Origin: a bacterium UBP1_UBA4783
GTDB taxonomy: Bacteria; Krumholzibacteriota; Krumholzibacteriia; Krumholzibacteriales; Krumholzibacteriaceae
Reading direction: 5' to 3'
Length of the DNA stretch: 12,562 bases
NCBI GenBank assembly: GCA_002403075.1
Contig: DHHB01000075.1
Location: forward strand, 2,899 to 15,460
This document shows positions 1 to 6,383 of the stretch, one piece after another (the stretch's first letter is position 1; each line of letters starts with the position of its first letter). The notes under the pieces were generated by a model. It was not told the DNA's origin. It saw only the letters and a list, made by a program, of their open reading frames with translations, and did no database searches. The position numbers and the translations under genes are program-made.

Positions 1-185
1 CGCGGGGGAGCGGCACGGTGGCCGTCTGCGGGGCGGCCGCCAAGCAGGTTCGCGCGGGGGATACCGTCGGGATCATGGCCTTCACGTGGTCCGACCGCCC
101 GACGGGGCGGTTCTCCAACATCCTCGTCGACGAGCGGAACCGGTTCGCGCGGTACCTCACCGAGAACGCGGGAGACAAGATCTAG
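1..185 (+). CDS. PanD-like pyruvoyl decarboxylase, C-terminal part (5' end outside window)
   Basis: Only the last 60 codons are present, with codons starting at base 3 and a TAG stop at 183-185. The translation matches the C-terminal half of the complete PanD-like protein immediately downstream: RGSG, a GAAA motif, then GIMAFTWS and NRFARY near the end. PanD makes beta-alanine from L-aspartate for pantothenate and CoA synthesis, using a pyruvoyl group formed by self-cleavage at Gly24-Ser25; that site lies outside the window. Numbered by gap-free alignment to E. coli PanD as I remember it, the conserved Asn72 before GAAA is Cys here, and His77 is Lys. The usual C-terminal region of PanD is shortened and replaced by a WSDRPTGRF segment. 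A PanD-fold paralog is well supported, but ordinary aspartate decarboxylation is uncertain because of the Asn72 change. It is separated from the next copy by 61 bases. Confidence 0.8.
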   Translation, partial: RGSGTVAVCGAAAKQVRAGDTVGIMAFTWSDRPTGRFSNILVDERNRFARYLTENAGDKI

Positions 186-192
186 GGGGGGC

Positions 193-221
193 TTTCCGCC
201 GCCGGCCGTTTGTACTATATT
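193..221 (+). promoter_or_regulatory. Possible weak sigma-70 promoter before the second PanD-like gene
   Basis: A TATATT hexamer at 216-221 (five of six consensus bases) is preceded by TTTCCG at 193-198 (three of six) with a 17-base spacer. The AT-rich patch TACTATATTT stands out in an otherwise GC-rich intergenic gap. Read-through from the upstream paralog is equally possible. Confidence 0.3.
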
Positions 222-246
222 TGCTCCCGGCGTCCGAGAGGGAGAG

Positions 247-597
247 ATGAAACGGTTGCTGCTCAAATCGATGATCCTCAAGGCCACGGTGACGCAGGCC
301 GACGTCCATTACGTCGGCAGCATCACGATCGACGAGGATCTCATCGAAAAGGCGAACCTCTGCGAGCACGAGAACGTCCTCGTCGTCGACCGCACGAACG
401 GCCGGCGGCTCGAGACGTACGTCATCGTCGGCGAGCGGGGGAGCGGCGTCATCGCGATGAACGGCGCGGCGGCGCATCTCATCAACGAGGGGGACGTCGT
501 CGATATCATGGCCTTCACGTGGTCGAACGGCGAGGTGCATCCCCTCTTCATCGAGGTCGACGGGGCGAACCGGTTCGGGCGCTACCGCGCGGCCTGA
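247..597 (+). CDS. panD: PanD-family pyruvoyl decarboxylase (aspartate 1-decarboxylase-like), second tandem copy
   Basis: This 116-residue protein aligns without gaps to E. coli, B. subtilis and M. tuberculosis PanD over its first 77 residues, from remembered sequences. PanD decarboxylates L-aspartate to beta-alanine in the cytoplasm as a tetramer of self-cleaved chains. Visible features are the processing site HYVGS with Gly24-Ser25, TNGRRLETY carrying Arg54, Thr57 and Tyr58, and NGAAAH with Asn72. Two changes stand out: the nearly invariant Lys9, implicated in substrate binding, is Met, and the usual His11 is Leu, in the stretch KSMILKATVT. The C-terminus is about ten residues shorter than usual. 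The start is ATG 247, preceded by a GAGAGGGAGAG Shine-Dalgarno region. The neighbours are a PanD-like paralog upstream and a membrane protease gene 36 bases downstream. Self-processing looks possible; the true substrate is uncertain because of the Lys9 change. Confidence 0.85.
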   Translation: MKRLLLKSMILKATVTQADVHYVGSITIDEDLIEKANLCEHENVLVVDRTNGRRLETYVIVGERGSGVIAMNGAAAHLINEGDVVDIMAFTWSNGEVHPLFIEVDGANRFGRYRAA

Positions 598-633
598 GTC
601 GCTCCCGTCCGGCGCGCCGTGCGGAAAGGGATC

Positions 634-1755
634 ATGCATTCCATGAATGTGCGGCTGTTCCGGCTCTTCGGCATTCCCGTCGAGATCAACCTGAGCTGGC
701 TGCTCATCCTCGCGCTCATGACGTGGACGTTCGCGACGGGGTTCTACCCCGACGTGCTCCCGGACGCCGGCCGCACGGAGCTCTGGATGCTCGGATTCGC
801 CACGGCGATCCTGCTCTTCGTCTCGATCCTGCTCCACGAGTTCAGCCACTCGCTCGTCGCCGCCCGCAACGGCCTCCCCATCCGCAAGATCACGCTCTTC
901 CTCTTCGGCGGCGTCGCCCAGATGGAGCGCGACGTCGACAACCCGACGGTCGAGCTCAAGATGGCGGCGGCCGGACCCCTGATGTCGGTGGCGCTCGCGG
1001 CGCTCTTCTTCGCGCTCTCGAAGATATTCGCCGGGCAGCGGTTCGCGCACGTCCTCATGCACAACCTCGCCTACGTGAACATGCTCGTGCTCGTGTTCAA
1101 CATGGTCCCCGGCTTTCCGCTCGACGGCGGCCGGATACTGCGAGCCGCGATCTGGCGCCGGACGGGCAATATCCAGAAAGCCACGCGGATCGCGAGCCGC
1201 ATCGGAAACGCGTTCGCGATCGTCCTCATGATCTACGGGGTCGTCAACCTCTTCGGCGGGGTCGTCATCGGAGGGCTCTGGCTCGTCTTTATCGGCTTTT
1301 TCCTCAAGCAGGCGGCGCAATCGGGATACCTCCTCGTGACCTTCCGGCAGACGCTCGGGCATCTGCGCGTCTCGGACGTCATGCGATCGCCGGTCGTGAC
1401 GGTCGACGCCGCCGAGAGCCTTCGCCGCCTCGTCGACGAGTACGTTCTCCGGCATCACTACGCGTCGTTTCCGGTGATCGACGGGGGGAAGCTCGCGGGG
1501 ATGGTTTCGCTCAAGGACGTGAAGAGGGTCGATATGGCGCGGTGGAACGAAGCGCGTGTGGGGGAGGTCGCGGATCGCGAGATCGTGAAGTACGCGCTCC
1601 GGCCGGAGTATCCCGCCGAGACGCTCGTCGGCCTCATGATGAAGAAAGGCTACGGCCGGCTGCCCGTCACGGACGACGAGGGCGCCGTGGTCGGGATCGT
1701 ATCGCGGCGCGACTTGATGGAAACGATAAAGATGATGGCGTATCTCGAGGAGTAG
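634..1755 (+). CDS. Site-2-protease family (M50) intramembrane zinc metalloprotease with tandem CBS domains
   Basis: This is a 373-residue polytopic membrane protein. The M50 zinc site HEFSH has His68, Glu69 and His72, and the third ligand motif PLDGGR has Asp164 in a membrane segment. Hydrophobic stretches surround both motifs. After about residue 240 come two CBS modules, roughly 247-300 and 309-373, which in this family are thought to sense adenine nucleotides and gate proteolysis. Such proteases cut membrane-spanning anti-sigma factors or other substrates; no substrate gene is visible here. GGAAAGGG at 623-630 precedes two in-frame ATGs, at 634 (3 bases away) and 643 (12 bases away). I chose 634, but 643 is possible, and a GTG at 619 lies before the Shine-Dalgarno sequence and is unlikely. 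The gene may be co-transcribed with the PanD-like genes. It ends one base from the convergent small gene, leaving no room for a terminator between them. Confidence 0.9.
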   Translation: MHSMNVRLFRLFGIPVEINLSWLLILALMTWTFATGFYPDVLPDAGRTELWMLGFATAILLFVSILLHEFSHSLVAARNGLPIRKITLFLFGGVAQMERDVDNPTVELKMAAAGPLMSVALAALFFALSKIFAGQRFAHVLMHNLAYVNMLVLVFNMVPGFPLDGGRILRAAIWRRTGNIQKATRIASRIGNAFAIVLMIYGVVNLFGGVVIGGLWLVFIGFFLKQAAQSGYLLVTFRQTLGHLRVSDVMRSPVVTVDAAESLRRLVDEYVLRHHYASFPVIDGGKLAGMVSLKDVKRVDMARWNEARVGEVADREIVKYALRPEYPAETLVGLMMKKGYGRLPVTDDEGAVVGIVSRRDLMETIKMMAYLEE

Positions 1756-1756
1756 C

Positions 1757-1957
1757 TCAGGCCTCCTTCTCTTCCTCCATATCCTCGAATTCATTGAACT
1801 CGTCCGGTTCGCCGAGCTCGCCGATCTCGTCCTCGAGGATCATGTTGTAGCCGCCGTATTTCTTCGTCTTCTTTTCGGTTCCGTCCAGCAGCTTGCGCCG
1901 GGTATCCGGCTCGGGACGGTGGTTCCGTTTCTTCTTCGGCATGGGCCTGCGCTTCAA
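1757..1957 (-). CDS. Small charge-polarised protein of unknown function (66 aa, TTG start)
   Basis: I do not recognise this family. The 66-residue product is sharply bipolar: residues 1-34 carry about 15 Lys/Arg against 4 acidic residues, while residues 35-66 carry about 14 Asp/Glu and a single Lys. A short GGYNMIL stretch (35-41) separates the halves. It has no membrane segment, no Cys and no signal peptide, and it is probably largely disordered. A TTG start at 1957 lies 10 bases after an AAGGAG Shine-Dalgarno sequence (1973-1968). The in-frame ATG at 1942 is 25 bases from it and therefore less likely. An extended -10 promoter stands just upstream (2026-2021), which supports a genuine independently transcribed gene. 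The acidic tail could mimic nucleic acid or bind a basic partner, but that is speculation. It converges on the protease gene with a one-base gap. Confidence 0.65.
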   Translation of the reverse strand: MKRRPMPKKKRNHRPEPDTRRKLLDGTEKKTKKYGGYNMILEDEIGELGEPDEFNEFEDMEEEKEA

Positions 1958-1967
1958 AGTGAGACCG

Positions 1968-1973
1968 CTCCTT
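1968..1973 (-). promoter_or_regulatory. Shine-Dalgarno AAGGAG that selects a TTG start
   Basis: AAGGAG on the minus strand (1973 to 1968) is 10 bases upstream of TTG 1957 and 25 bases upstream of the first in-frame ATG at 1942. This favours initiation at TTG for the 66-residue protein. Confidence 0.6.
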
Positions 1974-2020
1974 TCCCGATGAAGCCTTCCTGTCGCCGAT
2001 GACTGAAACCGGTCGACATA

Positions 2021-2049
2021 ATTATAGCAAAAACGATTTCAAAATTCAC
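2021..2049 (-). promoter_or_regulatory. Extended -10 sigma-70 promoter of the small orphan gene
   Basis: On the minus strand TGCTATAAT (2029-2021) is a perfect extended -10 element. The hexamer 17 bases upstream, GTGAAT at 2049-2044, is only a partial -35 match, as is common for extended -10 promoters. The surrounding 2010-2045 region is unusually AT-rich for this window. Transcription would begin near 2014 and give a leader of about 57 bases before the TTG start. Confidence 0.7.
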
Positions 2050-2112
2050 CAGTCTCCGAACGACGTGCAAAAAACGTGACAATCGCCGCCTCGCCGCCCC
2101 GCGAACGCCCCG

Positions 2113-2149
2113 AGAAAACGCGAACGGCCGCCCGGGGGGCGGCCGTTCG
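2113..2149 (-). terminator. Rho-independent terminator of the leftward operon
   Basis: The arms cgaacggccgcc (2121-2132) and ggcggccgttcg (2138-2149) are perfect inverted repeats, extendable by one pair (2133/2137). On the minus strand the hairpin is followed two bases later by TTTT (2118-2115) and then CTC. It lies about 72 bases past the stop codon of the last gene in the leftward operon and before the promoter of the small orphan gene. The U-tract is short. No U-tract follows it on the plus strand. Confidence 0.7.
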
Positions 2150-2220
2150 GGAGGCCGTGTCGATCTCCGCGTCACGCCGCGCGGATCGTTCCGCACGGGG
2201 CCGCGGGCGCGCGGGGACGC

Positions 2221-2979
2221 TTATTGCGCCGGCGGGCGGTTTTCCTCGAACACGGCGTCCTCGATCGTTTCGTCGAAGGTCACCGATTCCCACAGGAACT
2301 CTTCGGCCTTCGCGCCGCCGGCGTACACCGTGACGTGAAACGGCACGAGGCGCTCGCCGATCCGCCGGTAATCCTCGAGGATGAAGACGCGGTTCGTTTT
2401 CCGCTCGATGCGCCGCGCCGGCGCGCCCGTTTTCGCGTCCACGTCCCAGAGAACGGTATCCCCCGCGAGAACGCATCCGGCGCGGAGCAGCCCCTCGCCC
2501 GCGAGGAGGGAGTCGTCCGGCACCGCGGGGATCGAGAAGAACGTGTCGCAGGCGGAGAGGTAGAACGCGACGCCGTCGACCCGCTCGAGGAGGCTCTTCA
2601 TGTTCGCCGCGACGTTCGGGCTGCGTCCGACGTTCAGGTTGACCACGTACCACGCGTCGCCGCCGTTGCAGTAGTACGTGCGGTAGAAGGGATGGTCGTA
2701 GGCGCTGTTGTCCTGATCGATCTTGACCTTGTCCGGTTTCTTCACGGCGCGCAGGTAATCCGCCTTCAAGGTTCCCCAGCCCGGCGTGTCCCATGCGATG
2801 TGGATCCCCCGCTCGAGGCGCGTCGTCCACGTCTTGTCCTCGCCGAGCGCCTTCGAAGCCCTCTCGAGGAGCGCCTTCGCGCCGGGCTCCTCCGCGCGGA
2901 CCGCGGCCGAAGCGAGCGCCGCGAGAAGCGGAACCGCGAGCGCGAGAAAGATGATGCTCCGATCGAACGTTCTTTTCAT
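2221..2979 (-). CDS. Exported LolA/LppX-like protein (outer-membrane lipoprotein-sorting-protein family, tentative)
   Basis: A 252-residue protein with a Sec signal peptide: basic MKRTFDR, a hydrophobic core over residues 9-26, and probable cleavage after Ala-Val-Arg-Ala near residue 29. The mature part has the look of the LolA/LppX fold: a short N-terminal helix (ALLERASKALG), alternating beta strands with a KKPDKVKI strand, a segment reporting a processed or neutral-sugar-like residual such as RRIERKTNRVFILEDY, and an ending SVTFDETIEDAVF typical of such beta-sheet carriers. This family binds lipids or lipoproteins in the periplasm. No lipobox cysteine is present, so the protein is probably soluble. 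The start is ATG 2979, seven bases after GGAGGA (2992-2987); an upstream ATG at 2994 overlaps that site and is not favoured. It is the last gene of the operon, 18 bases after the reductase gene. The family call rests on pattern only. Confidence 0.65.
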   Translation of the reverse strand: MKRTFDRSIIFLALAVPLLAALASAAVRAEEPGAKALLERASKALGEDKTWTTRLERGIHIAWDTPGWGTLKADYLRAVKKPDKVKIDQDNSAYDHPFYRTYYCNGGDAWYVVNLNVGRSPNVAANMKSLLERVDGVAFYLSACDTFFSIPAVPDDSLLAGEGLLRAGCVLAGDTVLWDVDAKTGAPARRIERKTNRVFILEDYRRIGERLVPFHVTVYAGGAKAEEFLWESVTFDETIEDAVFEENRPPAQ

Positions 2980-2997
2980 CGAGTCGTCCTCCATCCG

Positions 2998-4236
2998 TCA
3001 AACGGTGAGCTCGCGGTGCGCCTCGACGAGCTTCGAGCGGATCGCGAGTCCGTTCGGACACGTCCCGTCGCAGGGCGCCGCGCACGAGACGCAGCGCGCG
3101 GCGCTGCGGTCGGCCGGAAGCCGCCGGTAGAGCGATATCGCGCGCTTCTCCTCGCCGTAGCTGTGAAAGTAGAGGCGGTAGCGGAGGATCTCCGCTATCG
3201 GCACCGCGTGCGGGCACGCGGCGAGGCAGCCTGAGCAGCCCGGGCGGCAGTAGTCGCGGTCGAGGAGCATCCCGTAGCCCTTGAGCGCCTTCCGCTCCTC
3301 GGGGGTGAGCTCGGGCGCGCCCGAGGCGGCGACGTATTCGTCGATCTGCTCGATCGTCCGCATCGTGAGACAGACGGTGTCGAGGTCCTTGTGGGCGAGC
3401 ATCCATTTGATGACCGCCTGACGCACCGTGGCGCCGTTTTTCGCGAAGGGGGAGTAGTCTATCTTCCTCGCCGCGGAGAGGCTCTTCATCGCGACGACGG
3501 CCACGCCTTTCTTCCTCGCCTTGGCGAGAAGGGGCTCGAGCCCCTTCGTCATGAAGTTCATGCCGGGCATGATCATGTCGATCGGCGTGTTGTCGACGAG
3601 CCAGTCGAAGTCCTCGACCATGCGAGGTCCGTGGGAGCTCGCTCCCCAGCCGCGGATCTTGCCCGCCTGCCTCGCCTTTTCGAAGGCCGTGACGACGTTC
3701 GGATTCTCGATCTTCTTCGGGTCGGAGAGCTTCGGATCCTCGCCGACCGAATGGATGAGAACGCAGTCGACGTAGTCGGTGTTGAGACGCCCGAGGCTCT
3801 CGTCGATCGCGGCCGTGATCTCGTCGACCGTAGTCGACGCGGTGAAGAGCTCGGGCATGAGCTTCGTCGTGACGAAGAGCTTGTCGCGTTTCGCGGGGAA
3901 GATCTTGCCGACGACGACCTCCATGTCGTAGTACTGGCGCGCCGTGTCGACGTAGTTGATCCCGCGCTCCATCGCGTATTCGAGGAGCGAGGGATCCTGC
4001 ATGCCGGCGTTGCCGAACGAGACGTCGGAGACCTTCCAGCCGGTGCGCCCGAGGGGGCGATACTCCTTGATCGAAGGCTTCCCGGCCGCTCCCGGCGCGG
4101 GCTCCTCCTGCGGCGCTCCGGGCGTGTGCGCGCGGAGCGCCTTCGACGCGGCGAGACCGATGCCGGCTCCCGCGATCGAGGCGAGGCTCCGGCCGATGAA
4201 CGACCGCCGCGAGAGCCCGTCTTTGCTTTCGCTCAT
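2998..4236 (-). CDS. Tat-exported aldo/keto reductase with C-terminal [4Fe-4S] ferredoxin-like domain
   Basis: This 412-residue protein begins with a twin-arginine signal, SRRSFIG at residues 9-15, followed by an Ala/Gly-rich hydrophobic stretch, so it should be exported folded. The aldo/keto reductase barrel (about 57-300) has the catalytic tetrad Asp97, Tyr102, Lys125 and His162. The C-terminal domain has two cysteine sets: C330, C334, C337, C341 followed by Pro, and C382, C385, C389, C393 followed by Pro, consistent with iron-sulfur cluster binding. The enzyme probably reduces or oxidises a carbonyl or sugar-like substrate outside the cytoplasm, but the substrate is unknown. NAD(P)H is not normally available in the periplasm, so the cofactor source is an open question. 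ATG 4236 lies six bases after AAGGAAGG (4250-4243). It sits 28 bases after the peptidase gene in the same operon. Confidence 0.9.
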   Translation of the reverse strand: MSESKDGLSRRSFIGRSLASIAGAGIGLAASKALRAHTPGAPQEEPAPGAAGKPSIKEYRPLGRTGWKVSDVSFGNAGMQDPSLLEYAMERGINYVDTARQYYDMEVVVGKIFPAKRDKLFVTTKLMPELFTASTTVDEITAAIDESLGRLNTDYVDCVLIHSVGEDPKLSDPKKIENPNVVTAFEKARQAGKIRGWGASSHGPRMVEDFDWLVDNTPIDMIMPGMNFMTKGLEPLLAKARKKGVAVVAMKSLSAARKIDYSPFAKNGATVRQAVIKWMLAHKDLDTVCLTMRTIEQIDEYVAASGAPELTPEERKALKGYGMLLDRDYCRPGCSGCLAACPHAVPIAEILRYRLYFHSYGEEKRAISLYRRLPADRSAARCVSCAAPCDGTCPNGLAIRSKLVEAHRELTV

Positions 4237-4264
4237 GTCGAACCTTCCTTTCGCGCCCGCGAGC

Positions 4265-6352
4265 CTATTCCTTCTCGAAGTCGATTCCGTACCGGTCGCT
4301 GATATCGAGCGGCGGCATCGTTCCGTCGAGAGGCTTCGCGTCGCGCACGTACCAATCGAACCAATCGAGCTGGCGGTGGATGACGTCGACGCGCCCCGGC
4401 TGCTTCGCGTTGCCGTGGCCCTCGCCCGGGTACTGGACGAGCCGCACGGCCGGATGATCGTGCATCGAGAGCAGACGGTAGAACTCGAGGCTCTGCCCCG
4501 GATGCACGCGCGGATCGGCGGCGCCGCCGACGATGAGCACGGCCGTTGCGCTCTGGTGCGCCCAGTAGATCGGGCTCCGCTCGAGGCTCTGCCGCCACAT
4601 CTCCTCGATCGGTTTCCCCGAATGCACGTAGAGCTCCTCGTACGGAATGTCGGTCGTGAGGCGCTTGCTCGTGAGGTCGCTGATGCCGACGAACATGCAG
4701 ACCGCCCGCACCTTCGCCGTGTAGTAGGACGCGAACCACGCCGCCGCGTACCCGCCGTACGAGCCCCCCGTCAGTCCGACCCGCGCGGGATCGGCGAGGC
4801 CGTTCGACGCGAGGTGGTCGATGCCGTCGGCGACGTCGTCGAACTCCTTGCCCGCCGCGTCGCCGTACCCGGCGAGCGCGAATTCGAGGCCGTATCCCGT
4901 GCTCGCGCGGTAGTTCGGCAGGAGCACCGCGTACCCCTTTCCGGCGAAAACCTGCGCCGGCGTGCCGTACGAGCTCACCCATCCGTTCGAGTAATGCGAT
5001 TCGGGTCCGCCGTGGACGATCACGATGAGGGGATATTTCCTGCCGGGTTCGTAGCCGACGGGGTAGATGAGGATCCCCTCGATCTCGAGCCCGTCGCGGG
5101 CCTTCCAGCGGACGACCTCCTGAGCGCCGAACGTCCGGCCGGCGAACGAAGGGTTGAGATCCGTGAGGCGCTTCGGCGTTTTCGCCTTCCCGTCCCAGAA
5201 ATAGACGTCGCTCGGAACGTTCGGCGTGGAGCCCGCGAAGGCGAAGCTCTTGAAATCCCTCGTGAAGCTCGGCGAGTCGAATATCACGCCCGCGCTCCCC
5301 GCGTGGAGGATGACGGCGCGTTTTCCGCCCTTCGCCGCGACGAGGCTCAGGGTCGGATACACGCCCTCGCCCGAGCGGTAGACGACCGTGCTCCGGTCCT
5401 TCCAGCCGACCCAATCGACGTGCCCGCGGAAGGCCGGCTCCGTGAGGTTTCTCGTCTCGCCGGTCCTCGCGTCGACGACGAAGACCTGGCTCTCGGCGTG
5501 GTCGCGCAGCTCCTTCGCCGCGTTGTAGGCGATCATGGAACCGTCCGGGCTCCACGCGAAGTTCCCGAGCTTGCCGGGGTTGTTCGAAAGCTGTCTGCGC
5601 TCTTTCGTCGCGACGTCGACGAGCCAGATCTTCTGGAACATGTACTCGTGATCGACGAGGTTTTTCGGCGACACGCCGGCGGCGATCGCCGCGCCGTCGG
5701 GGCTCCACTCGAAGCTCCACACCGAGCATCCCTCGGTGAGGATCCTCGCCTCGCCCGAGGCGCCGTCCTCGCCGACGTCCAGCACGTACAGGTTTCGATC
5801 CTTGAGGTTCTCCTCGAAGAAGGTGAAGCCCCAGCCCTTCTTTTCGAGCTCCTTCTCGCGCTTCGCCGGGGGAGTCGCCGCGACGTAGGCGATGCGATCG
5901 CCCGCGGGGTGCCAGCGGAACGAGGAGACGCCCGTCTCGGCGGAGGTCACCCGCCGCGCTTCGCCGCCGCGGAGCGGTATCATCCAGACCTGCGTCTTCG
6001 CCTTCTCGCCGCGCGCCATGAGAAAGCCGATGCGCGAGCCGTCGGGGCTCCATTGCGGAGCGCTCGCGTTCACCTTGCCGGTGACGAAGGGACGCACCTC
6101 TCCCGTTTTCGACGAAACGACGTACAGCTCCCCGTAGGCGCGCCCCGCGTCGTCTCCAGCCGTTCGCGGCACGGAGACGGTGTAGGCGATCCATTCTCCC
6201 GAGGGGCTGATCGCGACGGCGCCCGCGCGCTTGTAGGCGAGGACGTCATCCGCGGAGACCGGCGCGCCCGCCGCGGCGGCCGCGTGGCCGAGGAAGATCG
6301 AAATCGCGGCGAGGGAGAGGATGACTGCGATACGGCGCTTCACGTTCGACAT
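4265..6352 (-). CDS. S9-family serine peptidase (prolyl oligopeptidase / acylaminoacyl-peptidase / DPP type), exported
   Basis: A 695-residue protein with a Sec signal peptide (MSNVKRR, then a hydrophobic stretch ending in an Ala-rich segment near residue 28). The N-terminal half is a beta-propeller with repeated WSPDG motifs (for example APQWSPDG, SFEWSPDG, NFAWSPDG). The C-terminal alpha/beta-hydrolase domain has the catalytic triad Ser531 in GGSYGG, Asp613 in GAADPRV and His646 in EGHGN, in the usual S9 order and spacing. Members release dipeptides, N-acylated residues or free amino acids from short peptides; which of these applies cannot be told from the sequence. ATG 6352 lies six bases after AGGAGGA (6365-6359). 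It is flanked by the MFS transporter (31-base gap) and the Tat reductase (28-base gap), suggesting breakdown of peptides in the periplasm before or during uptake. Confidence 0.93.
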   Translation of the reverse strand: MSNVKRRIAVILSLAAISIFLGHAAAAAGAPVSADDVLAYKRAGAVAISPSGEWIAYTVSVPRTAGDDAGRAYGELYVVSSKTGEVRPFVTGKVNASAPQWSPDGSRIGFLMARGEKAKTQVWMIPLRGGEARRVTSAETGVSSFRWHPAGDRIAYVAATPPAKREKELEKKGWGFTFFEENLKDRNLYVLDVGEDGASGEARILTEGCSVWSFEWSPDGAAIAAGVSPKNLVDHEYMFQKIWLVDVATKERRQLSNNPGKLGNFAWSPDGSMIAYNAAKELRDHAESQVFVVDARTGETRNLTEPAFRGHVDWVGWKDRSTVVYRSGEGVYPTLSLVAAKGGKRAVILHAGSAGVIFDSPSFTRDFKSFAFAGSTPNVPSDVYFWDGKAKTPKRLTDLNPSFAGRTFGAQEVVRWKARDGLEIEGILIYPVGYEPGRKYPLIVIVHGGPESHYSNGWVSSYGTPAQVFAGKGYAVLLPNYRASTGYGLEFALAGYGDAAGKEFDDVADGIDHLASNGLADPARVGLTGGSYGGYAAAWFASYYTAKVRAVCMFVGISDLTSKRLTTDIPYEELYVHSGKPIEEMWRQSLERSPIYWAHQSATAVLIVGGAADPRVHPGQSLEFYRLLSMHDHPAVRLVQYPGEGHGNAKQPGRVDVIHRQLDWFDWYVRDAKPLDGTMPPLDISDRYGIDFEKE

Positions 6353-6383
6353 GCGTAGTCCTCCTGCATGCGTGGTTTCGTCG

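Noticed and set aside
157..1794. Long open frame on the minus strand opposite the PanD-like and protease genes, and a similar plus-strand frame at 210-1850
   Set aside because: Both are Arg/Asp/Glu/His/Pro-rich translations typical of out-of-frame reading in GC-rich DNA, and they overlap genes with clear catalytic motifs.
2121..2149. The hairpin as a terminator for plus-strand transcription
   Set aside because: No T-run follows on the plus strand, and no plus-strand gene ends just before it.
2980..2994. Earlier ATG of the LolA/LppX-like gene at 2994
   Set aside because: It overlaps the Shine-Dalgarno sequence that serves ATG 2979 and would place acidic residues before the signal peptide.
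3956..6358. An 800-codon plus-strand open frame opposite the reductase and peptidase genes
   Set aside because: Its composition is that of an antisense shadow, while the minus-strand frames have intact catalytic residues, signal peptides and ribosome-binding sites.
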